From Sphingobacteriales bacterium (GTDB taxonomy: Bacteria; Bacteroidota; Bacteroidia; Chitinophagales; Chitinophagaceae): DNA of 64,000 nucleotides. The stretch's first letter is position 1; every line of letters begins with the position of its first letter. Below the pieces are notes generated by a model. The model was not told the origin of the DNA, ran no database searches, and saw only the letters and a program-made list of their open reading frames with translations. Position numbers and translations under genes: made by a program. The stretch is from assembly GCA_016708305.1 (NCBI GenBank), contig JADJGB010000010.1, positions 124,001 through 188,000 on the forward strand. The letters run 5' to 3'. Below are positions 20,847 through 30,881 of this stretch, one piece after another.

Positions 20847-23800
20847 TTAAAAATTGATTTGCAGCCCAACTGATACACTCTTAAAGGCAGGAATTCCCAT
20901 ACCTGTTCGGCCCAGATTATAATTACTTGAATTAAACATGGAGTACCCATTGATATATTCAGGATCGATAGGCAATCCCCTTAAATGATCCCATGTTATG
21001 AAGTTTTCTAATGAGAAATATATTCTTGCAGAAGATGACCCGATTTTTTTGAGTGCCTGTTGTGGTATGGAATAACCCAATGTCATATTTTTTAATCGCA
21101 AATAGGCCATATTCAGCAAATACCGATCTTGAACCTGCATATTGTTAGCGGCATTGCTGGCCAAATTATTATAGGCTGCAGGATAAAATGCACCTGTATT
21201 ATCTGGCCTCCAATAATCTGCAAAAGATTCGGGCATGGCGCCATCAGCAGAATTATAACCGGGTATTGCCAAAAATCCATCTCCCCATATTTGCCTACTG
21301 CCTACCCCTTGAAAGAATAGGCTAAAATCGATGCCTTTGTAATCAGCACCTATTCTAAATCCATATTCGTACCGTGGTGTGGAATTACCAATTTTTTCCA
21401 AATCGCCATGTGATGCAAGTGAAGAAGCTCCCGCATCTATTACCGAATCAGCATTCAGGTTTTTAAACTTCACATCGCCGGGGCCAAAAAAGAAGTTAGC
21501 AGAGTTTTGTAAAAAGGTTTGATATACAGGGCTTTCACCATTTGCTCCGGTTTTAATTTGTATGCTTTTTTGACCCACATATTTGGCAGGTACTTCATTG
21601 GCAGTAAGTGTAATAAGCTGCAACTTGCCATTTGCATCTAAGTCAAAGTCGGACATTTGATATAACCTGTCTGTGCGGTAACCCCATATTTCACCAAAAG
21701 TTTTTCCATTATAATTACTATTCACCAAAGAAGAAGAACCATATTGAGAAATCGTAGTAATTGCATTGGAAAGATTGCCTCTGAAATTGATACCCAGCCC
21801 ACTTTCAAACCTATGGTTATAATCTAAAGTAAATTCCCAACCATTGGTGCGAAGTGAACCAAAATTACCTGGAGGTGCGCTCACGCCAAATGCAAGCGGG
21901 ATTCCTTCCATGGGTACAATCATATTTTTTGTATTTCTCTGATATAAATCGAAGGTAACATTGAATTGATTGTTGAAAAATCCTAAGTCCACCCCGATGT
22001 TTTTGGATTCAATGTCTTGCCAGGTAATATCGGCAACAGTAGCCGGTGGCGTGCCTACAAAAGGTACTTTGTTTCCGCTTGCGCCTATCCAACCTGACAA
22101 TCCACTACTCATCAAAGGCATATATAGTGTATTGGGGACAGTTTGGTCGCCAATGGAACCCCAAGAAGCCCTGAGTTTGAAAACGTCTAAGAAATTTTTA
22201 GACCAATCCATAAATTTTTCTTGTGAAATAACCCATCCTGCCGAAACAGAAGGATACCACCTCCACCAAAGCCTTGATGGAAATTTGGAGGAACCATCAT
22301 ACCTGAGGTTGCCTTCCAATAAATATTTGTTTGCAAAGGCATAATTAATACGACCAAAATACCCCAATTGGGACTCCCAGAATTTATTGCCAAAAATGAT
22401 GGGTGGAGTGCCTACAGCAAAATTAAATTGAGGATTATTAATATCAGTTAATTGGTTCTGTTGCTGCGACTGCCATTCGGTTGTAGCAGCTACCCTATTC
22501 AACCCCAAAATAAATTTGAAATGGTTATCGTTGTTCAAATCTAAGTTGTAGGTGGTAAAGGCATTTAGCGTTGTACTGTAGTAATTGGTAACCTGACGGA
22601 AAATATGATCGGGATTTGAGCCTAAACCCGTATAGGTATCTAAAGAAAGATTAAAGGCACGCATAGCTCCCTGGGCAGAGCTTGACACTACATTACCGGT
22701 ACTGTCCACGTAAACAGGCTGGCCATTGCTATCCGCTTTGGCCACCGGCCCTGACCATGAATTGCGAGCGGTATATCTTGTGCCGGGGCGTTTCCACATT
22801 TCTTCCTGATTGGAGAAAGTGTAATCTATATCAAATTTCCAGTTTTGGGTAAAATTCAAAGTAGCGCCTACAGAAGTGTTTAAATAATTTTGAACGATGT
22901 TGGCGGTATTTGCAGCCATTGCTTCACTCCATGGGCTTCTTATGGCATCGCCATTTTGATCATTCCCCAATGGATAAATGGGGGACCATCTATATAAATA
23001 TAACCAAGGGTCGGCAGTAGTGGAATTGGTGATATAGGGATATTCTTTGTCTCTCCTAGTGAAAATTGACCCTGCGCGAACCGTTAAAATTTGCCTATTT
23101 CACTGGAAAGTCTCACTGAGGCATTATACTTTGTAAAATCATCCTTTTTAGCAGGCTTCATCATCCCACTTTGTTTTAAATAACCCAAACCAATATTATA
23201 GGAAGTTTTGCCTAAGGTTTGTCCCACGGTAAGGTTATGCTGCTGGGTAGGCGCCCATTCTTTTACCATATAATCATAAGGGTCATAAGTCCTCAAACCC
23301 ATTTTACTATTATTAGCTCCTTGAACGTACCAGTCTCTTCCAAACAAAGTAGGATCATTTGGTCCGATGGTGCTGCCATAAGTTGCTTTCCAAGCTACGG
23401 CTTTATTATAGCTTGCCCTATCTACATAATAGAAGGCACCTACCGGTGTGGTTACACCTATTCGCTCGGCAGCATCTACGGTATATCTTAAGGCATCTAC
23501 ATCTGCCATCTTTAAGGATTTCCAAGTGTTTTGCCAAGAGAAATTATCGCTATAATTGAGTTGAGGTTTAGCTGACCCTGATCCTTTTTTTGTAGTGATT
23601 AATATTACACCGTTAGACGCTTTTGCACCATAGATAGATGCAGAAGCCGCATCCTTTAAAATAGTAATGGATGCAATATCCGTCGGATTCACAACCTGAA
23701 TACTCGGAATTTCAACGTTGTCCAATAAAATTAATGGCTGGGTAGAACCTTGAAAGGAGGTAATTTGTCCTCTGATTTTCATTATTGGATCTGAACCAAC

Positions 23801-24289
23801 CTCGCCACTTGGAATAATTACGCTTAAACCCGAAGCTGCCCCCTGCATGCCGCGCCCCACATCAGCCACAGGCCGGTTTACCAAACTTTTGCTGACATCC
23901 ACAGTGCTTACCGCACCAGTGAGATTGCCTTTTCGTTGGGTACCATAGCCTACCACAACCACTTCATCCAGTTGGGACGTTGATGCCGATTTGGAAAGTA
24001 TAATCTGCACAGGATTATTATTGTTAATCAAAAACGTTTGTGTTTGGTATCCCACATAACTAATTTCCAGCGTTTCACCCATACTAATATTTATGGAAAA
24101 AACACCATTATTATTAGTTGTTACAGCTTGTGGTTTACCCTTTACGGCAATGGTTACACCGGCAAGCGGTATCCGGTCATCTGACAATACAGTCCCTGTT
24201 ATTACAGATGTCTGCGCATATAATTTACTCGAGGTGATGGTTGCAATTACCATCAGTAAAGGCATTAATATTAAAATAAAACTTCTCAT
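20847..24289 (-). CDS. susC: SusC/RagA TonB-linked outer-membrane transporter, second module (one frameshift)
   Basis: The protein of about 1,147 residues has a signal peptide, a CarboxypepD_reg-like domain (about 28-105), the VVVVGYGTQRKGNLTGAVSTV TonB-box/plug start, LILLDNVEIP and a C-terminal barrel ending in VGLQINF. The only break is in an A-run at 23086-23089; adding one base joins EIGKF to LTVRAGSIFTRRDKEYPY. The ATG overlaps the deoR copy 2 stop as ATGA, implying translational coupling. It pairs with the SusD at 18998-20825. Confidence 0.93.
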
Positions 24290-25067
24290 ACTCTATTGTT
24301 TTTTAATTGTTTAGACACATAGTAAAGAATAATTGTTTTTGACTCATTGTAAATATTTAATTTTTCATCCCCTTGCTCAAGTTCGGTAATTAAATAATCT
24401 AATATATCCATGTTGCAAACTTTTATAGGCTGCGTTGAATTCAGTTTTTCAGATATGGTCAGGCATGCAACTTTAGTTGATGATGAAATCATGGCTTGTT
24501 TTACCTGTACCACTTCCCAGTCATTATCAGTGAGCCCTCTTTCGGGATGAATGGCATTAGTGCCCAAAAAGCATAAATCGGCATTCACCGGTTGATACGG
24601 GCAACGGCATAAGAACCTACCGTAATCTTCGAATCTCTTGACAGCCTGTCTCCTACTACTATTACCTCTAAACTCGGATGCATCAGGCAGGCATTTACTA
24701 CCGGAATACTTCCCGTCATAATCGTGGCTTTCAGGCTCACCGGCAGGTTTCTTATCATTTCCAGAATGGTAGTGCCGCCACTGGTGAGAATAAACATGCC
24801 ATCCTTAATCAGGTTTATAGCCTTGGTTGCATAATTCTTTTGTGGGGTAATGAATACACATTTTGGAGGTTTGAACTGTACCTGACTAAATGCATTGGAT
24901 AAAGCGCCTCCATGCACTTTTATAAGCCTGCCTGCATCACCAAGTTCCTGAAGGTCGCGGCGGACGGTATCTTCAGATACCCAATCTCAATACATGTCAG
25001 TACTTAGAACTTTGTTGTGCAAGTTCAACCGATGCAAAATGTATGCTTGTCGTTCTTTCTTTAGCAA
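24286..25067 (-). pseudogene. DeoR-family regulator, copy 2 (several frameshifts)
   Basis: This is a second DeoR gene, 5' of the second susC and overlapping its start by 4 bases. From 24510 to the promoter at 25156 it is almost identical to copy 1, differing by about three substitutions but six indels: loss of T near 24588, A near 24830, C near 24980 and AC near 24997, and gain of G near 24866 and an A in the 25120s. The C-terminal 60 residues diverge normally and are open. Either the gene has recently died, or the indels are sequencing errors in a collapsed repeat; I lean to the latter. Confidence 0.75.
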
Positions 25068-25075
25068 GTTCTGCT

Positions 25076-25156
25076 AGATTTGTGTTAAAGATAAGTACAA
25101 TTATTGCAAAAAAACGCATACTGTCGAAAAAAAAATAAAAATGTGCATAACTTTTC
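25076..25156 (-). promoter_or_regulatory. Promoter/operator region of deoR copy 2
   Basis: This is the near-exact copy of 18820-18899, with the same TATCTTTA box. One substitution and one extra A in an A-run distinguish the two. The sequence beyond 25156 is unrelated to the region upstream of copy 1. Confidence 0.5.
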
Positions 25157-25236
25157 TCAATTAGAAATACTATGGCATTTAATATTTCTATTAGCTTAGA
25201 TTAACCCTTCTTTATAATTAATTGATTGTTAACGTA

Positions 25237-26361
25237 TTAAGAAAAATCATGCTTCAATAGTCTTACCTCCTCAAAATCGTCATCAAATAGGATTAAACTG
25301 GCAGAAGGGTAACCTTTTTTAATAAACCCAATTTTATTTTCTATCCCGATAGCACGCGCAGCACGGCTGGTTGCCATTTCTATGGCTTCCTGCTGGGTAG
25401 CGCCCAAATGATGGAAAGTGTTTCTGATGGCCTCGGGCATCGAGATGGCTGCGCCGGCAAGATTGTCAAACCTGTCTCTGTAAAAACCACCTTCCATACT
25501 TATATTGAAACCTTCCCAGTCGAATCTGGTTTTCTTTCGACCCAGAAAACTGGAATCGCTTATTAAAAATAGTTTTTCGCCTTTCAGGCGGCGAGCAATT
25601 CTCAGGGTAGCATAATTTATATGGCCACCGTCAACTATAACGGGGGCATGCACATTTTCATTTTCAAACACAGCCCCTACCATACCCGGTTCGCGGTGTC
25701 CAAACTGAGTCATGGCATTAAAAAGATGGGTCACCAGATTAATACCTTTGCCAAAATAATATTGTGCCTGTTCGTAAGTCATGGTGGAGTGTCCGGCAGA
25801 AATAATAATGTCGGAATCCAACAACATATCTAATTGATAATCGGTGAAAATTTCAGGGGCAGTGGTAATCACCTTTATCACAGGGCTACCTTTTTCAATA
25901 ATATTTTTAAGCTCTCTGTCAGTAGGTAATCTTACTATTGCCGGATGATGGGCGCCACGTTTTTGAGCATTTAAAAAAGGCCCTTCCAGATGCATCCCCA
26001 AAAAATTGGGATTTGCAGTCTTATAACTTTTTATAGCTTCAATTGCTTCAAAAATCACTTTTTCGGGCGAGGAAATGAGGGTAGCTAAAAAATAGGGTGT
26101 TGCATAATCACAAGAAGCCTTCTCCATTTCGGCGAGTGTTTCCATGTTGGGTGTTTCTGAAAAGTACCTGTAGTAGCCGCCGTTTAACTGAATATCAATC
26201 AAACCAGGTGCAATACTATTTCCTTTCAAATCAATTATCTGAACATTCTCAGGGATGGCATTACTGATATCAACAATTTTTTCACTATCCACAATTACTG
26301 ACTTATTTGTAAGTACTTCTTCTCCGGTATAAATTTTACAATTAATATAAGCTTTTAACAT
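25237..26361 (-). CDS. nagA: N-acetylglucosamine-6-phosphate deacetylase (NagA)
   Basis: This 374-residue amidohydrolase removes acetate from GlcNAc-6-P, giving GlcN-6-P. Visible features are PGLIDIQLNGG at 52-62, metal-ligand LEGPF (125-129), AGHS (189-192), THLFNAM with His212 and the catalytic Asp in ISDSS at about 269. The frame is intact. It starts 11 bases after the OstA-like gene, so it may be read with the envelope operon as well as serving the downstream DeoR/Sus locus. No nagB follows. Confidence 0.95.
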   Translation of the reverse strand: MLKAYINCKIYTGEEVLTNKSVIVDSEKIVDISNAIPENVQIIDLKGNSIAPGLIDIQLNGGYYRYFSETPNMETLAEMEKASCDYATPYFLATLISSPEKVIFEAIEAIKSYKTANPNFLGMHLEGPFLNAQKRGAHHPAIVRLPTDRELKNIIEKGSPVIKVITTAPEIFTDYQLDMLLDSDIIISAGHSTMTYEQAQYYFGKGINLVTHLFNAMTQFGHREPGMVGAVFENENVHAPVIVDGGHINYATLRIARRLKGEKLFLISDSSFLGRKKTRFDWEGFNISMEGGFYRDRFDNLAGAAISMPEAIRNTFHHLGATQQEAIEMATSRAARAIGIENKIGFIKKGYPSASLILFDDDFEEVRLLKHDFS

Positions 26362-26372
26362 TCTGGAAAATT

Positions 26373-28669
26373 TTAAAAGTAAAAGAGGTAATTGTGAAGT
26401 GAAGTTAAGTTAACTTTATTCAAATAATTCATACTTGGTCTTAGGCCTTCTGGCTTCCAGCCATTGAAACCCCTCCAACCGCATTTCGCTGGGTCTTTTT
26501 GTTTAATTGGATAAATCGTCCCTTTGGGCTGACCTATGAAAACAACCTTTTTTATCTCTTTGTTCTTCATATATATATCAATAATATCCGAACTGGTTTT
26601 ATTGATACCGGTATAAGCGCTGTCTTCATCCTGCAGGAAATAAATACTTTCGGCGCTTCCTTTTGCTTTTACCGAATCGAGATTACCATTGGTAAACCGC
26701 CCATCCATCCTTGAAGATTTTATTTGATTGAACACACCCTGCTGAAGCATGCTGACCATAAAACCATTATTGATTGCTTCAAACCAACTGGGTTTTTTAT
26801 TTTCGGTATGCAGGTAAATGGTATCGCCGGTAATCTGATTTTCTTTCCCCCATACCACCGGATCTTTATAAAGCCTGAAAACTGAGTCTCGAAATGAATA
26901 GAACATGCTGTCCGAAACGGCTTGCAAGGAATCTGAAAAAATTCTTACATTATGAAAAGCCTCAAAATAACGGTCGGTACTATCCTTAGCAGCATCAAAT
27001 TTCAACTTCAAAGAATCTGATTTTACAATGTTTTTATTCAGATTTAATTGATTATTTTCAGCATTTGCTGAGTCTATAATTGGGGGCGATATTTTGGATT
27101 TGCCTAATGAATCGTTCATAGGCAATTTATTATCCGTCTTTGCAAGTTTCTGTTGCAGTGAATCGGAACTGATTTTTTGCTTCTCAGCAGTTTTTAAAGA
27201 TTCTGTCTGCCTGACGATATTGGTGTCAAGAGCAGGAGGTTGCTTTTCGTTATTTATTACTATTAAAGAATCTTCCGGTTTCTTTACCATATCCTTTTTC
27301 TTTTGTACCGAATCAGGCAGACTGACATCTTTAATGTTTTCTTCCTTTACATCGACAATTTGCCCGGTCTTAGTAGTATCCTTTGCCCTGACCTGGTCTG
27401 TAATCTTTGCAATGCCTGAATCCAAAAAAGGTTTATTGTCTAAATTTTTAGTAGCTGACAAACTATCTGAAGGTTGGTTTTGGCCGGAAGGCATTTTTTC
27501 ACCTTCAGGTAGCTGTTTTGGGGATTCCGTTTTTTCTTCTATTTTAGAATCTTTCAATTTGGCTACCGGTGGCTCGTCTAATTTAGTTTCATTAGAAGGC
27601 AATTTTTAATTAAAGCAGAATCTGCAGCGGCCTGAATACTGTCTTCAACCGCCTTTTTTCTGGCTGCTGCTATTTCCTGCATTTTGTATAATTCTGAAAG
27701 CTTGGCGCTGAACAAGGTATCTGCAGTAACAAAAATTGAGTCGCCCTCCTGCTTGATTATCAATAGTGGTTTTTGGGTGGCTAAGACAGCTTCCGTTATT
27801 CTGTCCTGATATACCAAATTGGCAATTATTATCGTGGATCGGGTAGAATCAACAATAATTGCATTTCCTTCAGCCTGTGCCAGTTTTTCTGTCAAAGAGA
27901 CCTTATTGGCAGTGATGGTTGACTTATTGTTATCATTGATAAAGGGGCGCTGGCCAAACTCGGCTTCGCCTGTTTTTAGGTTGTAAAATCCTTCTTTGGT
28001 TTTAATAGTACGGTTTGCGCTGTCCTTTATGGTTGTCTGGGCAATAAATCGGGCTATTTGATTATCGGTATTATATAATAATGAGTCAGCGTCTATTTTG
28101 TAAGCAGGGTCGTTTACCACCACATTCTTTTTAAAATAAGCATCCTTAATATCGCTGTAATAAAATGCTTCTGAGCTGGTAATAATTGTTTTTTTGTTTA
28201 CTATTTTACCACCATTTTTATAATTGGCAATATGAGTACCCATATTATACTCCATTGTGGGTGTGGTGAGCACTACTTTGCCATCGGTAAGTTTTACGTT
28301 ACCGTCAAAATAAGCTACTTGTTTATCTTCCAGATATCGTAAATGATCTGCATAAATATCAGTGGTGTCCGAATCGTTTATATGAACCTTACCCCATGCC
28401 TCAAAGGTTTTGTTAGTGGCATTTCTTACACATTTATTCGCATAAAACAAAGAACGACCCTGTTGCAAAACTACATTCCCAACCAGAATGAAAAGATTTG
28501 AGCTGTCTTTGGTTTTTAAGATGATGGTGCTATCGGCTTGTTTTACAATCACTTCATTACCGGCCTTTACAGAAGAACCAATCTGTGCAAAAGCTCCAAA
28601 AGGAACAAAACAGCCTGTAATCAGCGCTAATACTATTATTAAATGGGTATGTAAATATCTGAAAATCAC
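26373..28669 (-). CDS. OstA/LptA-like lipopolysaccharide-transport protein with long low-complexity linker (one frameshift)
   Basis: Joined, this gives about 765 residues. A GTG start and signal peptide (to about 29) are followed by an OstA-like beta-jellyroll region (about 30-335) with repeated blocks such as GNVVLQQGRSLFYANKC and DGKVVLTTPTMEYN. Next is a linker at about 345-570 rich in Lys, Asp, Ser and Pro, then a C-terminal OstA-like part (KENQITGDTIYLHTENKK). The break at about 27600 is an A-run, and A5 to A6 fuses the frames. In the family this protein bridges the periplasm for LPS. It follows mlaD by 31 bases. Confidence 0.85.
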
Positions 28670-28700
28670 TTAGGAACAGAGTCTTTTATGGCCGGTGCAA

Positions 28701-29648
28701 TTAATTCGCCTGATTTATTTTTTTACCAAATACAGAAATATTTACATACCTTTTAGGATGTACTCTCACGTCGTCAAGCAGAATTTCTGCACTCAGCAAT
28801 ACATCATTCAGTTTGTTGTAAAGCTTTTTATCGCTCATCAGCGCTCCCAAGCTACTATTGGGGTTTGATACCTTTGCCAAAACCTGTTTCAATTCTGAAA
28901 TAGTGGAATTTAGCGAGTCCAACGTTCTTTCAATTCTCAGCTGTGCCAGATCGTTGGTAAAAGTATTGGCGTTGCTCAGGATACTTTCTATTTCAGCATT
29001 TTGATTTTTCAGGTTTCCGGTTACTGAGTTTGCATTTTCCAAAGTAGCAGCCAATGGTTTTGTGGCAGCATCCAACAGTTTATTAATGCTCAGTGTTGTT
29101 ATTTTCAGATTGGAAATGACCATCTGCAATTCTCTTTGGGTATGGGCATCCAGCGTATTATTCACATTCGACAATAGCAAATTGAGAGAATCGGCTACAT
29201 TTCTAACCTTACCCATCAGTGGTTTTGCTTCTGTAGTAAGGTCGCCCAGCAAACCTTCCTCTATTCGAGTAGAAATTTTATCGCCGTTTTGCAAAAAAGT
29301 TGCGGCATTTCCCTTTTCAATGATGATATTGGAAGCGCCTAACAAACTTCCGGAAATATAAGCCACCGAATTGGTAGGGATATTTACATTTTGAGAAATA
29401 CTGATTGTAACCTTTACGGCTGACAGATTGGCATCTACGGGTTCCATACCATATACAGTTCCAATGGTAAGCCCATTGATTTTTACAAAATTCGATTTTT
29501 CAAGCGCACCCACCGATTTGAATGTAGCATAAATTTTTGGGGTTCGGTTAAATACATCTTTGCCTTTTAAAAATCTGAACCCCAGAATTAACCCAATCAT
29601 TGCCGCCAGCGCTAATAACCCGACTTTAAGTTCATTTGATATCTTCAT
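28701..29648 (-). CDS. MlaD/MCE-domain lipid-transport protein
   Basis: This 315-residue protein has one N-terminal membrane helix (about 8-25), one MCE domain (about 38-115: IYATFKSVGALEKSNFVKINGLTIGTV) and a long helical C-terminal part likely to form a coiled bundle. It is the substrate-binding hexamer subunit of an Mla-type phospholipid ABC system, held in the inner membrane with the domain in the periplasm. The permease MlaE and ATPase MlaF are not in the window. It sits between the amidase and the OstA-like gene, so the cluster deals with envelope lipids. Confidence 0.9.
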   Translation of the reverse strand: MKISNELKVGLLALAAMIGLILGFRFLKGKDVFNRTPKIYATFKSVGALEKSNFVKINGLTIGTVYGMEPVDANLSAVKVTISISQNVNIPTNSVAYISGSLLGASNIIIEKGNAATFLQNGDKISTRIEEGLLGDLTTEAKPLMGKVRNVADSLNLLLSNVNNTLDAHTQRELQMVISNLKITTLSINKLLDAATKPLAATLENANSVTGNLKNQNAEIESILSNANTFTNDLAQLRIERTLDSLNSTISELKQVLAKVSNPNSSLGALMSDKKLYNKLNDVLLSAEILLDDVRVHPKRYVNISVFGKKINQAN

Positions 29649-29831
29649 TTCATCAGTTTATTATGGTGTCTTATCAAACTATTTAGCATTTTATCAAACT
29701 CACAAGAATCAATCCTGCCATCAAAGCAAAAGTACCCAAAACCAATCACTTAAACAGAAATTGGATTAGCAATTTAGATAATAATTATGAGTCGTCTTTA
29801 TGTTTTTAAGAATCTTAGGCGAGCCATGTAT

Positions 29832-30782
29832 TTATTTTGGAGCTTGTTCCACAGCAATATTTGTTTTTTCCACATAACCCTTTACGGCTTTAACAATATT
29901 TTTTACAATTGCCTCCTGCCCTGTTTCGCTCTTCATGTATTGCTCTTCTTCTTTATTGCTTACAAAACCCATTTCTATCAATATACTGGGCATTCCGGTA
30001 GCTTGCAGTACCCATATACCCTTGTGGTTTCGTTGCTGCACGCCACGACTTGTTCTACCCTCATTTGTAAATTCCTGCTCAACCAGATTTGCCAATAAAT
30101 AACTCTTTCTGAAATAATGCTGTGCATAAATGAGCATTCTGGCTTTTTCGGCAGGATTGTTGGGATCCGGTAGCTGAAGTTCATCTGAAGTTTCAGTTTC
30201 TTCACTATAATAATCATCATTATTTTTTACTGATGATATTTTCTGGTCATTTTTTCCTACTGCCCATATATATGTTTCGGTTCCTACTGCTTTATTTTCT
30301 ACCCAAAAATCTTCATAAATAGGCACACGAATCGTTTTTTTAACGCGCTTTTTCCCTTTTTTCACTGTTCTTACCTGATTGGTGTGGCCAACTACCCGTT
30401 TCTCGTACCAACCGCCCGGTCTTCGCCCGGCAGCGTTACAATGAAGCGAAATGAAAAGGTCTCCGCCATTTCGGTTTGCAAAATCTGCGCGCCATTTGTT
30501 GGCAGCATCTTTGTTGGCGGCATAACCAGGGAAGGCGGTAGTGGGGCGTGTTTCCAGTATTTTTATTGCTGGGAACTCCGTTCGTAAGGCTTTGGCCAGT
30601 TTTTGGGCAACCGATAGTGTAATTGTAGCTTCATTAGTTACCGTTCCGGGAGCGCCACTGTCCGATCCACCATGCCCTGCATCCACAATAATTGTTTTTA
30701 CCTGATTCTTATTTACCTGTGCCATCAGGAAGCCTGAAAGAGTCAATAAAAAAATGACAATATTTATTCTTAAAAAATTCAT
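29832..30782 (-). CDS. N-acetylmuramoyl-L-alanine amidase (Amidase_3 type)
   Basis: The protein of about 316 residues has a signal peptide ending MAQ and one zinc amidase domain. Zn ligands are visible in VDAGHGG, NEA and SLHCNA, and the catalytic Glu in LIEMGFVSN. It cleaves the amide between MurNAc and L-Ala in peptidoglycan in the periplasm, helping cell separation. A Lys/Arg-rich insert (TVKKGKKRVKKTIRVP) and a polar loop lie mid-domain, a common extension in Bacteroidota. It is the first gene of the minus-strand envelope operon and divergent from lptD. ATG 30782 is chosen over TTG 30785. Confidence 0.93.
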   Translation of the reverse strand: MNFLRINIVIFLLTLSGFLMAQVNKNQVKTIIVDAGHGGSDSGAPGTVTNEATITLSVAQKLAKALRTEFPAIKILETRPTTAFPGYAANKDAANKWRADFANRNGGDLFISLHCNAAGRRPGGWYEKRVVGHTNQVRTVKKGKKRVKKTIRVPIYEDFWVENKAVGTETYIWAVGKNDQKISSVKNNDDYYSEETETSDELQLPDPNNPAEKARMLIYAQHYFRKSYLLANLVEQEFTNEGRTSRGVQQRNHKGIWVLQATGMPSILIEMGFVSNKEEEQYMKSETGQEAIVKNIVKAVKGYVEKTNIAVEQAPK

Positions 30783-30785
30783 CAA

Positions 30786-30881
30786 TCAATATTTTTTAAT
30801 CGTAATTATTATTTTTTAGATACTTCTTCACAAATTCTTTAGGTTGTTATTTATACATTTGCTTTCTTTGGAGCTAATTTG
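30786..30881. promoter_or_regulatory. Divergent promoter region between amidase and lptD
   Basis: This 100-base AT-rich gap must hold promoters for both directions. TACATTTG at 30854-30861 matches the Bacteroidota -7 box (TAnnTTTG) and lies 21 bases before the lptD ATG. I see no clear -33 TTTG at the right spacing, so the assignment is tentative. Confidence 0.35.

Noticed and set aside
27094..27609. Plus-strand open frame of 171 codons opposite the OstA-like linker
   Set aside because: It is the antisense shadow of a low-complexity segment; no family motif, and composition mirrors the real gene.
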